Part shown: piece after piece, positions 10,059 through 21,346 of the stretch
How positions within the stretch are numbered: the stretch's first letter is position 1
Layout of the letters: every line of letters begins with the position of its first letter
Position numbers and translations under genes: made by a program
Assembly (NCBI RefSeq): GCF_958298935.1
Contig: NC_084940.1
Span: 22,067,146 to 22,131,145, forward strand
Reading direction: 5' to 3'
Length of the DNA stretch: 64,000 nucleotides
From: Phragmites australis
Lineage: Eukaryota > Streptophyta > Magnoliopsida > Poales > Poaceae
Notes under the pieces: model-generated
The model's database searches: none
What the model was told of the DNA's origin: nothing
What the model saw: the letters and a program-made list of their open reading frames with translations, nothing else

Positions 10059-10513
10059 ATGGGCATACAGAAAGAAGAGAAGATTGGACCAAGACACCGG
10101 ATTGACTCAAAGCATAGGAGGAGAGAACAAGCCCAAGCAATCGACCGTGCCACACTTAGACGAAGAACACTGCAAGCAAGCCTGAGCAGAGCTAGAACAA
10201 GGGAGCCTCAAGCTCTTAGTTAGACAATATATTCTTGTAACCAGACATATCCCTGAGGGATCCCCCTCAGGGAAGGATATTGCATCCACACAGGAGTAGG
10301 GTATTACGCCCCCGTGCGGTCCGAACCTGTCTAAACTCCGATGCATTTACTTCCCCTGCACTAGGTCGATCATCCCCCACCACCGGCCGTTGCATTTATT
10401 TCCACTTCCATTTATTTCTCCGACGAACTCATTCAGGATCATCCCCCCAGCCGAATCTCTAAAAAGGGGTCTCTCGGGATCCCTGCGACAGGAGTTCACC
10501 CTCCGACACATAT

Positions 10514-11030
10514 GCTCTTCGGTGGGGATGTGATACCTAGTTTGCATAGAAGACGACAAAGATCAGCAACCCTAAGAGGTACAAGAGCTGATGATGATTT
10601 CATGCCACCAATGCGTCGATGTTCCACCAGTCATACAGGAGAAGGTTCATACCGTGATACCTCAAGATGACGACGACGACGGCGATTTCATGCCACCTCG
10701 ACCCTCCCTCCAAGGCCTCCATCTCCGAAGGACCGTGATGACCGTGAAGATGATGTTGGATTTTCTTGTACCCTTTCTCCTAACTTCTAACCACCACCTC
10801 GTAGACGACAACCATCTTACCATAATAGTCTTGACTGGCACAACTGGTATTCTTTCGCTAATCTACGTCATTACTTTCCGCCTCCATCTTGAGATCAATG
10901 ATACAAGGGTTAATGTTGTGTATGTTCAAACATACATAAGTGTTAAGACTGCTCATCGCCTTAGAGACTATATGCTTTCTTTCTCATGCATTTTGAAATG
11001 TACAGTTAAATTAGCAACTAATTTCTAATT
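10514..11030 (+). other. Unrecognised degenerate coding-like sequence
   Basis: From the ATG at 10513 one frame reads an Arg-rich, Asp-rich and Pro-rich sequence with TGA at about 10669 and TAA further on. A second frame is open at 10591-11028. The words GATTTCATGCCACC recur at 10597 and 10684. I do not recognise a family. It may be the decayed target of the Tat insertion or a fragment of a gag-like or host ORF. Confidence 0.3.
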
Positions 11031-11170
11031 TTGTTGAAAGTTACTAATTACATGAAATAACAACACACCGGTACGTAAAATGAAGTGCCAACGCACTGAG
11101 GTAAAATGACAGTTAAATTAATAACTCGTTTCAAATTTAGTTGAAAGTTGCCAATTCCATGAAGTAACAG
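10999..11170 (+). repeat. Two 62-bp direct repeats, 110 bp apart
   Basis: Units at 10999-11062 and 11109-11170 both read ACAGTTAAATTA...TTGAAAGTT...CATGAA(A/G)TAACA. They differ at about ten positions. No gene is seen here. Confidence 0.7.
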
Positions 11171-11221
11171 ATGACAGAAGCGAACCGATGCCGGCCACAA
11201 CCATATTTGCACACGCAAAAA

Positions 11222-11396
11222 AAACATGTATTTCAACACACCGTATGCCGAATACATGTGATTTTCAACACACAGTGTGCCGAATACATTTTCCCCTGTA
11301 TTTGGCTGTATTCAGCATACGTTGTGCCGAAAATGCCTTTTTCGATACACCGAGTCCCGAAAAACCATTTTTAGCACACCATGTACCGAATACATA
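11222..11396 (+). repeat. Degenerate ~30-bp tandem repeat
   Basis: Five units with the core CACACCGTATGCCGAATACAT, spaced about 32, 47, 30 and 29 bp. Each unit carries a short palindromic piece (CACAGTGTG-like). Confidence 0.6.
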
Positions 11397-12396
11397 TGCT
11401 AGAATCGTAAATACAGAAAAATATTGTCTATTTCATTAAATACGCTCAAGTATATTGTATAAATTCGTATTTTTGCCTGGATACTCTTACCAGGTTGGGG
11501 TTATCATGATGATTCATCTTAACTAAATGGAGTTATATATTTGTTGAAAAGAAAATTTGTGTTGATAGATTGAACTAATTTTCTATCTATTTGACTCAAT
11601 ATAAGGTTGTATGAGTAGATGTAAAAATTAAAATTATAATTGGTTATTCGTATAAAGTTGATTTTTTAACGATGACAAGTTAATAATTTTGTGATCATGA
11701 CAAATGAGTTTATCTGTATGAGCTAATGCAGAGTCTGTATCCGTCATACCATACCGTGGAGTGAAACTAAAATGAATTTGAGCGATTTGATTTGAGCTTC
11801 ACTCTCGAACTAGAATAATATCATATATTTATATCTATAAGTTATAGTAAAATAGTTGATATAGATAATCCAACACGCTCTTATATGACGAGCGTAAAAG
11901 TGATAGTGATGTTGATCTCTTTTTATGCCTCTACCACGTCCTATGCTCTAGGTCGCATGGCCATGGTGGAACCAAGACTACGAGGCTGTAGAGAACTAAA
12001 CATTGATCCAGTGGAAAATCGAGACGTTGCATCGGGCAAGGTGAAGATTTCTGGGTGAACTCGTCGTAGTTTGAGCCAGTACACATCAGTAAGATGTTAG
12101 GAGATATTTGTTTCACCGAATAATTATTTGTTGGCCACTGCCAACGCCAAAAAAAAGAGAGTCTAGTTTCGTCTATGTCACCGCGTATGCAAACCTTATT
12201 TCCCATCGTTGATCAAAATTCGTTAGTCAAGCCTGAAATAGTGTGCAAAGACAAGTTTGCCCCTATCGGTATTAGTGAGCTGATTTTGTAATCCCCGAAT
12301 GCCATTGAGTATGTCTTATAAGAAAAAGAATTCATTCAGAATATTTCCTCAATCCCATGTGTCCATGTCTCTCCATCCTCCTCTCTCTTTTCTCTC
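11397..12396. other. AT-rich intergenic sequence, no supported gene
   Basis: Low-complexity AT-rich DNA to about 11900, then a more balanced stretch. An open frame on the minus strand at 11931-12206 (91 codons) has no motif I recognise and no clear start context, so I do not call it a gene. Confidence 0.5.
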
Positions 12397-12399
12397 TTA

Positions 12400-13772
12400 C
12401 ACTACTACAGAACCGGTCAAAAATAATAACTCATCAGTGTCGGTTAAAAATAACCGGAACTGAAAATATATCAGTGCCGATTAGCAGCTCAATTGTTCGC
12501 GTGCGGGAGATTGACTATCAGTGTCGGTTGGTGGATGAAATCAGCACTGATAATCCATTTCAGTGCCGGTTCTAGCTACCAACCGGCACTGATGTTCGCT
12601 ACAGTACAAAGCCCACCTTTTACCTCAACTCGATCAGAACAAAGCCATTGCAAGCCCAAGCAGAACAGCATCGGCCGCTATTTTTGCCATCCTTGCGGTT
12701 GGATCATTCAAAAATTGGAGGAGTCGGTGTGTTCTAAGGTTAGTAAGATGATCTATATTTTATTTTTAGATAGATTTACTTGGTATATTGCGCTAGGGTT
12801 GACGGTTGGCGCTTATTTTATGGTGATGAATTTTGAGATCCAATTGAGATCTAATTTAGAAAAAGTTTAAAATTTTATCATTGTTAGATGTACAGATATG
12901 ATCTATATTTCATTCGTAATTGGATTTACTTGCTAGATTGCTTTAGGTTTGAACAACGTTCTTTGTAGGAAGCATGATCCAGGCAAAAATTTATGTGATT
13001 TTTATGTAATGGAATTCATGCACAGTTTCACTGGAGACTCGTCACTCTAGGTGAATGATGCTGAGGTAGACGGCATACATATTGATGATTAATTTCTAGG
13101 TTCAATACATGTTCATAAGGATTTATTTCTTCAATTCTTGAAATTGCAGCTTCTCAAGCTGGCAACAGATCGACTCTTGCCTATTGAAATCAACGAACTT
13201 CAAGAACAATTTGTCGGGTTTATCAATGATCAAGTCACCAAACCAACCGGCTAACTTGTCGGGTACCATGAACTTGGCTGGTCAATCTCGTTACCTTCAT
13301 CTAACAAGAAAAGACAGAGTTCAGACCATTCGATTAGCAACAAACCTTAAAATTCTTATCCTTGTTGTAATGAAACTTGACATGTATAAGGTGTATATAT
13401 ACTATGATGAGACTTAATGTTTTATGACTTAGATTTATATATGCTTGTGCATATATGCTGCGATGAAACTTGACATCTTGTGTATTAAATTTATATGTGC
13501 GTGTCTATAAATATATCATATACTATTGGTGGCAACAACCATAATCTAAAAATGGACACGATATTAACGGCAATCATCAAAATTTGAAAGGACGGGATAC
13601 ACCTATCACTGTCAGTTGGATCCATAAACCGGCAGTGATGCTGATTTTTAGTGCCAGTTCTATATCCGGCACAGATAGTCACTAACTATCAGTGCCAAGT
13701 AATCAGTGGTGGTTCAATACCCGCCACTGATGACGATTTTGAACCTCCACTAATGACCGTTTTATAGTAGTG
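12400..13772. mobile_element. Non-autonomous CACTA transposon, complete
   Basis: Left terminus CACTACTACAGAACC at 12400. Right terminus ...TTTTATAGTAGTG ends at 13772, an inverted match. Both sides carry the 3-bp duplication TTA (12397-12399 and 13773-13775). Subterminal repeats ATCAGTGCCGGTT and their reverse complements occupy about the first 200 and last 180 bp, the typical transposase-binding arrays of En/Spm-CACTA elements. The 1-kb interior is AT-rich with no transposase motif. A possible splice acceptor (GAAATTGCAG, about 13150) precedes a short open frame, so it may be a remnant exon. Mobility would depend on an autonomous relative. Confidence 0.9.
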
Positions 13773-13875
13773 TTACTGTCATTCCTTGCTCCACCTCGTC
13801 GTCATGGATGCGTAAACCACATTGGTGCCATAGCTTCCCTCCCAGATCTTGGTGGAGCACGACCAGCCTTGTCAA

Positions 13876-14073
13876 CACTACTATAGAACATCGAATAGAT
13901 GACCGACTATTACTGTCGGTTCGCCTATGTTGGCCCAAAGGCCTTGAATACGCAGGGTCCTTAAGTGCATCTCGTACTTGTTCCATGATAAGTACGCAAG
14001 TACGGATAATAATATTGTTATCACATTCATACACATATTTTATTACAACATGTTATATTACTAAGGTCTTATC
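13876..14073 (+). mobile_element. Truncated CACTA-like terminus
   Basis: CACTACTATAGAACATCG followed by a CTATTACTGTCGGTTCG element looks like a second CACTA 5' end with a subterminal motif. No other end is seen before the LTR start at 14074, so it is a fragment, perhaps cut by that insertion. Nothing recognisable lies in 13776-13875. Confidence 0.4.
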
Positions 14074-15345
14074 TGTAACATCCTGAGTTTTAAATATGTT
14101 AATTAATTGTAAATTTTACTCCTAATTAAAACCTTTTATGATTTATTAAGCTAATTAAAGTCAAACGAATATGTGTATGTATATGAATATATGTATACCA
14201 ATATGTATACATTCATATATGTTAAATGGACTAAGTATTCCAAATTACGCCAAGTTTATTTCTAAATTAATTCCTGCATTGAATTGGTTTATATATATAT
14301 ATATATTATATATATATATATAGGTTTGAAGTTTTTATGGTTCCTTGTGTGTGGATTCAAATCCCTTGAATTCAAATCATCTTTCGAAAAATCAAGATCC
14401 AAGACCAAATCACAATTCAAATACATTTATTTGAATTGACCTGAATCCCAAGTCAAAGCCAAATTCAAATACCTCATTTGAATTTAAAATCAAACTTCTT
14501 TTCTCTTTCCATTTTCTCTCACGAGTTCAATCTTCCCTCCCTTCTCTCTTGCTTAGCCCAATCGACTCGGCCCCCTTTCTCCCTTTCCTGCCACGTGCTC
14601 AGCCCACTCACTTGTGCTGCTAGCCCAGATTACAGCGCGTCGGCTTTCCCGCCCGCCAGCTCACCCACACGAGCATGTCCATCCGTGTGTCGGACATCTG
14701 CCACTCAACTGCCTGTGCTCTCTCCTCCCTCCTCCACCTTACTACCACGACACACCGGGCGCTATTCCCCTCAAGGAAATATCACCGCGACACCCTCCGC
14801 ACCCTCGCTTTCTCTCCTCTCTCTCTCTCTCTCTCTCAGCCCTCACAATGCGCCGCCCGAGCATCTAGCACGATGACTTACACGCCCATGCTTGTGCATG
14901 GATGGCACAGAGCACCCATGCCATGGGATAGAGGTGGGTGCCACCCTGCCACCTCAGTGCCACACTGCCGCCGATGACCGCACGACATCATGCGCCACAC
15001 TACCTCATTGCTTCGCTTGCCTATATAAATAGAGCTGCCTGGCCCCTCTCTCTCCGTTTCCCCAAATCAATGCCAACACCATGCCATTGCTCGCCACCAC
15101 TTCTCGTTGTCACCGATCCACCACCCACGTGCTGCCGAGGAGGCATATGAGGATGACACCGCCCTAGTGCCACTCTTCATAGACCAGAATCTTGACAGGA
15201 GGCCGTCCAAGCCTTCCATCAAGCGGCACCGCCGCCGCCTCTTCGACAAATCGTCGACCGCCGCCCTGCCCATCGCCGTTCTTCCTCTCAATGAGCCTCC
15301 CAGTCCCTTCACGCGTCCGCCCAGGTAGCGTGTCGCCACCCCCAA
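14074..15345 (+). mobile_element. G1 5' LTR, first part
   Basis: Starts TGTAACATCC. An AT-rich 5' portion holds a (TA)n run at 14290-14322, followed by repeated TTTGAATT words, then a GC-rich segment. From 14352 it matches 47844-48848. It breaks at 15341-15345 (CCCAA), where G2 begins, and resumes at 27701. The many short ORFs here are not genes. Confidence 0.8.
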
Positions 15346-17942
15346 TGTAACACCCTGAATTTTAACATATAAAAATATAGCAAAATTTACTCCAAATTAA
15401 AATTTTTTCTAATTATTAAACCAGTATAAAATTGAGAAAATATATATTTAAGTATGCATATACTTGTATGTATATATTTAAATATATTATTTGGGCTAAG
15501 TATTCTAAATAGCACCAAGTTAATTTCTAAATAAATCGATGCATTGAATTGAGCATATGCATTTTGGTTTATTGTTCTTATGGTTCTTTGTGTGGCAATT
15601 CGAGTGTTGAATGTCTCTCAAATTCGAATCTCAATCTTTATTCTTTTCAGCTCAAATACAAATTGAATTCAGTTCTCCAGAATTCAAACATCTCTCAAAT
15701 CCCGAAGCTTCAAGTATGAATCTTTCTCCTAATTCAAATATCCTTATTTGAATTAATGCCAAACTCAAATTCAAACCAACTTCAAATATTCTTTTGAATC
15801 CTTGCTATCCCAATCCAATCCACATACATCCATTTGAATTATCACAAATCCATTTCGATTCTATTGCATTGAAATTGAATTATTCAATTTCAATTTGAAT
15901 ATTTCAAAATCCAATTTCCAATTCAAATTATTCAATTTGAATCTTTGCAAATACAATTACAATTCAGATGCATCAAATTGATTGTCATACAAATCTCTCT
16001 AATCTCTTTCTATTCTCTCTCATCTCCCTCTCACTGAGCTCCCTTTCTCTCTATTCACCATGGCACAAAAGTCCTCTCACCCTCTCACATCTATCACCCA
16101 CACAAAAGTCCTCTCACAGCCAGCCATCACCATCCCCATGCTCTGCCTGATCTTTTCACCGAGCAGGCAAGAGCCATTTGCTCTCCTCCCTCATTCCTTC
16201 ACCCACAAGGCATCACACACAAGCGCATGCATACATACACACGAGCCTCTGCACCACATACAGAGAGCACACAAGCACAAGCATCAACACAGAGCAACCC
16301 CGACGCAGGCCTTCTCTCCCTGCATGCATACACACAAGCACACACGCAGCTCAAGCACATCACGCCGTAGCTCCGTGCAGCTCCCGTCACCGCGCTCAGC
16401 CGCTAGCCCGCGCCACTGTGCTGTCCAACCACCGACCTGCACCGTTGTGCCGTTGCCACGCCGTGAGCGCAGCCGTGCCGCCTCGGCCTTCTCTCTGCCG
16501 CCTAGCTTCCAATCGCCGCTGGTAAGCTGACCACCCCCATCGAGCTCCCTTCCTCCGAGCTGCCCCTGTCGTGCAGCTTTGCCCGTGCATGCTTTCGCTC
16601 ACACGCGTCCTCCGCGCCGCCAGTCGCCGGCGCGCTCTGCCGCACCTCTCGTTGCTCGGCGGAAGAGGCCGCCGCTGGGCTGAGCATCGCCGGTGCATCG
16701 GCCCGCACCATCCGCCGCTGCCCGCATGCGCCAAGGCCGGCGCGCTGCCGTGCTTGCCCAGCTCTGAGCCGTGGCTGAGCCGCCGCTACCCATCGTCCGC
16801 ATTGCTGCTTGTCCAAAGAGTCCACTGGCCTCCACTTCTTCAATCTCGGCCACGCCGCATTGGTAGCCTGCGCTGCCGCATGCGCCATTTCACCTTGGCC
16901 TCTCGCCATCCTTGCCTCACGCCGCCAGGCTGAGCTCCCCGCTGGTCTTCACCCCACTTTTTCTGGCGCCGCCGCTTCTTCCCCGACTAGCCATTTCTCT
17001 CCCGCGCCGCCCCCTGCGTGTCATCGCTGCACTGCGCTGTCGACTCAAGCCGCCGTCGTGACGGCTACTCTTTCTCCCTCCGGCGAGCTCTGGCGTCAAT
17101 CCCCTCCGGACTCTCTTCCTTCACACTGCTAGCCCGAATCTGAGCCACCGCCGAGCTCTCCATCCCCGGTCGCCCCTCACTCCGGTGCTTCCCCTCCCTC
17201 CCTCTGCCGGTGAGCTCCTCGCCCCGGTCGGCATCTTCCTCTCTCCCGGCGCCAAGCCACCCCTTCCTCCTCTGCTCGTGGACACCACCGCGCCGTACGC
17301 GCACCCGTGCACGCCGCTGCTTGCTTGCGCACTGCTGGCCTCAAATCGAGCAGTCGTGTGCACCGTTGGCAAGCTTCACGTGAGCCTGACCGTACTCGGT
17401 TATGCTTCAAGCCGCCGCCTGAGCCTGCTGCCATGCGCCACTGCTCCGTCGTGCAGCTGGCCTTTGCTGTCGCCGCAGTGCGCGTCACCGCGCTAGGGGA
17501 GTCCCGCATGCGCGTCGCGCTGCTGCCCATGCTGCCGCTCGCCCACACGTGCACCGCGCCCTTACGCTGCACACGTGCGCCGTCGGTCTCCGACCCGCCG
17601 CAGATGAGCCATCACCGGCGAGCTCCACCCGCATGCCACCCCGGTGAGCCTCCCTTTCTTCGCCGCTTCTCCCGCTGGCTCCTTTCTTCCGGTCTCTCTC
17701 TCTTCTCTGAGCCGCACAAGCCAAAGGCCAACCGGCCTTATCCCTTTAGGTTGCGCCCTCTCACCGCCATGTGGGCCCCCTAGGCCGGTCCACCGGTATG
17801 GTCCACCATGGACCACCCTATGTGCCCAAACCCCCCCAGTCCACAGACCTGTAGACTGAGTCCACCGCATCAGTCCACAGCTTCGGTGCACCATAGACCA
17901 CCCTCACAGCCACTCTGGTTCATCAATCCCGTAGACCAAGTT
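15346..17942 (+). mobile_element. G2 LTR, 5' part
   Basis: AT-rich to about 15970 with many TTTGAATT/AATTCAAA words, then CT-rich, then strongly GC-rich (16400-17700). Long overlapping open frames on both strands reflect GC-rich codon-like composition, not conserved protein. The join to copia pol lies at about 17943, where LTR sequence runs straight into the pol frame without an LTR or PBS. Confidence 0.6.
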
Positions 17943-19424
17943 CATCAAGAACTTAACAACTTCACCCGCAATGAGGTATGGATACTTGAAGAGAGGCCTC
18001 AAGATAAGAATGTGATTGGAACCAAGTGGGTCTTCCGTAACAAGCAAGATGAACATGGTGTGGTGGTACGCAACAAGGCAAGACTTGTTGCACAAGGTTT
18101 TGCACAAGTTGAAGGTTTGGATTTTGGGGAAACATTTGCTCCAGTGGCAAGGCTTGAAGCAATCCGTATCCTTCTTGCATTCGCTTCACATCATAACATT
18201 AAACTTTATCAAATGGATGTGAAAAGTGCATTCTTAAATGGCCTTATTAATGAACTCGTATATGTTGAACAACCTCCCGATTTCGAAGATCCTAGATATC
18301 CTAATCATGTTTATAGGTTGGTCAATGCGCTTTATGGACTCAAGCAAGCCTCACGAGCTTGGTATGAACGCCTACATGACTTCCTCATCAACCAAGGATT
18401 CAAGATCGGGAGGGTGGACACCACATTGTTCACAAAAATCATCGATAATGAGCTCTTCTTGTGTCAAATTTATGTTGATGATATAATATTTGGTTCAACT
18501 AACAAAGAGTTTTGCAAAGAATTTGGTGACATGATGTCTAAGGAGTTCGAGATGTCGATGATTGGCGAGCTAAATTACTTTCTTGGATTCCAAATCAAGC
18601 AATTGAAGGAAGGGACATTCATCCATCAAGAGAAGTACACGAGGGATATCCTCAAGAAGTTTAAGATGGAAGAGTGCAAGCCAATCAAGACCCCCATGCC
18701 TACAAATGGACATCTCGACTTGGATGAAACGGGTAAATCGATTGACCAAAAACTCTATCGTTCTATGATTGGGTCACTCCTTTATCTTACCGCATCTAGG
18801 CCCGATATAATGTTTAGTGTATGCATGTGCGCTCGTTTTCAAGCTAATCCTAAGGAATCTCATCTTGGTGCGGTAAAAAGAATCCTTAGATACCTAAAGC
18901 ATACACCTAGCATAGGCTTGTGGTACCCAAAAGGCGCTAGTTTCGTACTCCTTGGATACTCGGATTCGGACTTTGCCGGATGCCGTGTGGATCGCAAGAG
19001 TACTTCGGGTGGGTGCCACTTGCTAGGGTGATCCCTAGTCACTTGGAGTTCTAAGAAGCAAAACTCAGTAGCCTTGTCCACAGCTGAAGCAGAATACATT
19101 GCCGCCGGAGCATGTTGTGCTCAAATCCTCTATATGAAGCAAACCTTGTTAGATTTTGGTGTTCGTCTAGAGAAGGTTCCACTCCTTTGTGATAATGAGA
19201 GTGCCGTAAAAATTGCTAACAATCCCGTTCAACACTCTCGCACAAAGCACATTGATATCCGTCATCATTTTTTAAGAAACCATGTGGCTAACAATGATAT
19301 CTCCCTTAGTAGTGTTCGATCGGAAGATCAATTGGTGGATATCTTCACTAAACCTCTAGATGAAGCCACTTTTAGTAGATTGCGAAATGAACTAAATGTG
19401 ATCGATGCCTCTAATGTTATGTGA
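17943..19424 (+). pseudogene. pol: Copia pol: reverse transcriptase and RNase H, one stop
   Basis: Starts in the RT finger region at ELNNFTRNEVW. Motifs in order are GTKWVFRNK, RLVAQGF, FAPVARLEAIR, MDVKSAFLNG, LYGLKQASRAWYE, catalytic YVDDIIFG (about 18471-18494), MIGSLLYLTASRPDIMF, then RNase H with SDSDFAG, RKSTSGG, STAEAEYIAA, and HIDIRHHF near the end. An in-frame TGA at 19029-19031 replaces the residue expected between CHLLG and SLV; the same frame then runs to the natural stop before 19427. Apart from the 5' truncation and this stop it is well preserved. Any upstream open frame belongs to the G2 LTR and is not pol. Confidence 0.92.
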
Positions 19425-20550
19425 TACCTTGTCATATAGATACACTCACGTTTACTTTCATGAATGAACCTTGCATTGGCGGTAGAGAGATCACAAAGGA
19501 GAATATCACTCTTTGAGATGGTTGTTCAATCTTGATGTGAGCATACAACTCTATAAGTGTGCTTAAATTAATATAAGTGCTTAATGCCGATTGAGTCATA
19601 TCCTATCGAATTTAAAGTCTTAATCTTTAAGTTCATAGGAAATATGGCTCAAACATTTCCATTTGAGTTTCATCTCTTACTCTTTGGATCTTATTTGTCT
19701 ATTTCAAAAATTATACATATAGTAAAGCCTTTTGGAAAATATTTGCAAAGGAGTGTTTGAGAGGGTAAAGATTTCACTCAAACCGGTCCAAATATGTGTT
19801 TTGTTGAGTGGTTTGTTTAAAATTTGGACTTGGTAAGAGATTTTAGTTCAGCACAATGTTCCATCACAAAAACAAAAAAATAATCCGGCGTATCCTCAGA
19901 GTCATCACCGGATTATCCGGTCAGTTCAATGAGAATGAAATCAAAAAAGGACTTGCACCGGAAGGACCGGTGTTCAGCACACGTCTCAGAGGAACATCCG
20001 GCGTGCAGAAGATAATGTTTTGAACAGATTAAAAGTGCTCTCTGGAAAATTTGTTCCGGTGTTTATCCGGTGTTCAATACATGACTCAGAGGACCATCCG
20101 GCGTATAGAAGTTGTTTCTTTAGCAATTTGAAAGCTCTCTGGAAAATTCATTCCGGCGCACATCCGGTGTTCAGTAGCCGAGTCACCGGACTATCCGGCG
20201 CTCATAATCTAGGGCGAATATGTCTATGGATTTTGATCCGGTGTCTTTCCGGTGTTAAAATTCTATGTCAGCGGATCTTCTGGCGTTCGTGGGGCCCGCC
20301 TGTCATATAAGCAATCCGTCTGTCGCCCGTCGCCGCTCTTTCTATTCTCTTCCCGTCGCCGCGCCGAACCCGCCGCCCGTCCTCCGTTGCCGACGGCCGC
20401 GCCGGCGGGCTTTCTCCTCTGCGCTGACGATTTTTCTTCCTGAGCGCCGCCGCCGCCGTTTTCTTCCGCGCCGCCGAAGAACCATCACCGCCGGCCATCT
20501 TCTTCGACGGATTCTCCTCTCACCGTCATCTCCACAATCATTAAGGAGTG
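19425..20550 (+). other. Post-pol leader of Sirevirus A
   Basis: AT-rich to about 19880, then a repeated CCGGTG/CCGGCG block, then GC-rich CCGTCGCCG sequence ending ATTAAGGAGTG before a donor-like GTAAGC. No gene is supported. Its composition contrasts sharply with the AT-rich stretch that follows, as an exon does with an intron. Confidence 0.55.
19895..20262 (+). repeat. CCGGTG/CCGGCG repeat array
   Basis: Three to four diverged units of about 90 bp, each with CCGGTGTTCA followed by ACTCAGAGGA(A/C)CATCCGGCG. Related words (CACCGGAT, AGTCCGGCG) recur in the 3' LTR at 24370-24760. Palindromic CACCGGA/TCCGGTG motifs are reported as conserved in Sirevirus LTRs. Confidence 0.7.
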
Positions 20551-21346
20551 GTAAGCCCAACCCTCCATCCAAATTTCAAAAATATCAAACCCTAGATCAA
20601 ATTAAATGAATTCCATGCAAAATTTCTCAAATTTCATCAAAATCTTCTCACATTTTGAGTAAATTGTGTCACATTAGATCATCTTTCATCAATCCCATAC
20701 ACATTCATCTTTCTATACTGAATTTTGACAAATTCATGATAAATTCGAGCAAATTTAGTCAAAGTTATTCAAATTTCATTCAAATTCAATCAAATTTCTG
20801 TTGAAAACTTAATCACTAGCTTAATCTTCAAATCTTTGAGAAAGTCTACACATACATTCATGGATTTGCAATTTAATTTGATAAAACTCATGTATTTCCA
20901 TGAAAATTCAGCCAATTTGGTAAAATTCAAGTAAATTTCGTTCAAAATTCAAAATTCCTAGTAACACTTGCCTCATTACCTTCACTTTCAACCCATTCAT
21001 TAGTTAATGCGACAATTGATCACAAACATGCACATTTGAATCAAAAATCCTGAAAATTGTTTCATTCAAAACTTCAATTTTCAGAATTTGAAACATATGT
21101 TCATCTCTGATCCTTAACTAATCAATTCGTCAAAATAATCCCATGTTTCCTTAGTCTCTTAAAATTCGTCAAATTGATCTCATATACTCTGCAAATTGAT
21201 TCATCATCTTATATCGCAATCCAATTCTAGCATAATCATCTTTTTCATCCTTTACATGCTTAGGATCCGTTTCAGAGTCTCTTATCACCAAAATCTCATA
21301 CACTCTGTGCAATCACTCATCTTGGCATTATCTTTTATCTCTTCAG
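20551..21346 (+). other. Putative leader intron before the third ORF
   Basis: Donor GTAAGC at 20551 after GGAGTG; acceptor TTTTATCTCTTCAG ends at 21346, immediately followed by ATG at 21347. The 796 bp between are strikingly AT-rich (AAATTTCATCAAA-type words), flanked by GC-rich sequence. This matches plant intron composition. Confidence 0.6.

Larger units (their letters stand above)
2569..10508 (+). mobile_element. Tat/Retand-type Ty3-gypsy retrotransposon, 3' half
   Basis: Order on the + strand: integrase C-terminus, long non-coding spacer, antisense ORF, PPT and 3' LTR. The 5' half is missing from the window because a CRM-like element interrupts pol at 2568/2569. An accessory ORF antisense to pol between pol and the 3' LTR is diagnostic of the Tat lineage (Grande, RIRE2 and relatives). 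The 3' LTR starts TGTCGG and ends CCGACA, with a CRM-like solo LTR nested after its sixth base. The element is defective, both because of the two insertions and because of stops in the antisense ORF. Confidence 0.85.
8158..10508 (+). mobile_element. Tat 3' LTR (1.43 kb) interrupted by a CRM-like solo LTR
   Basis: The LTR starts TGTCGG (8158-8163), is interrupted, resumes at 9082 with duplicated GTCGG followed by TGTATCAGG, and ends CTCCGACA at 10508. The termini form the inverted repeat TGTCGG/CCGACA. It shares sequence with 63254-64000 from the first base, which confirms its start. It carries a hairpin array (9186-9550) and a TATA-like motif near 10050. Sequence after its end is CATAT at 10509-10513, a candidate target duplication whose partner is outside the window. 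Confidence 0.85.

Noticed and set aside
9075..10513. CATAT at 9075-9079 and 10509-10513 as target duplication of a solo Tat LTR inserted in the CRM-like LTR.
   Set aside because: Both CRM-like LTR copies end in CATATTA, and GTCGG on both sides plus the PPT at 8141-8157 show the reverse nesting. The CATAT match is most likely chance.
16060..17894. Overlapping ORFs on both strands in the GC-rich G2 LTR.
   Set aside because: Composition-driven frames full of Ala, Arg, Ser and Pro in all phases, inside an LTR with no protein motif.
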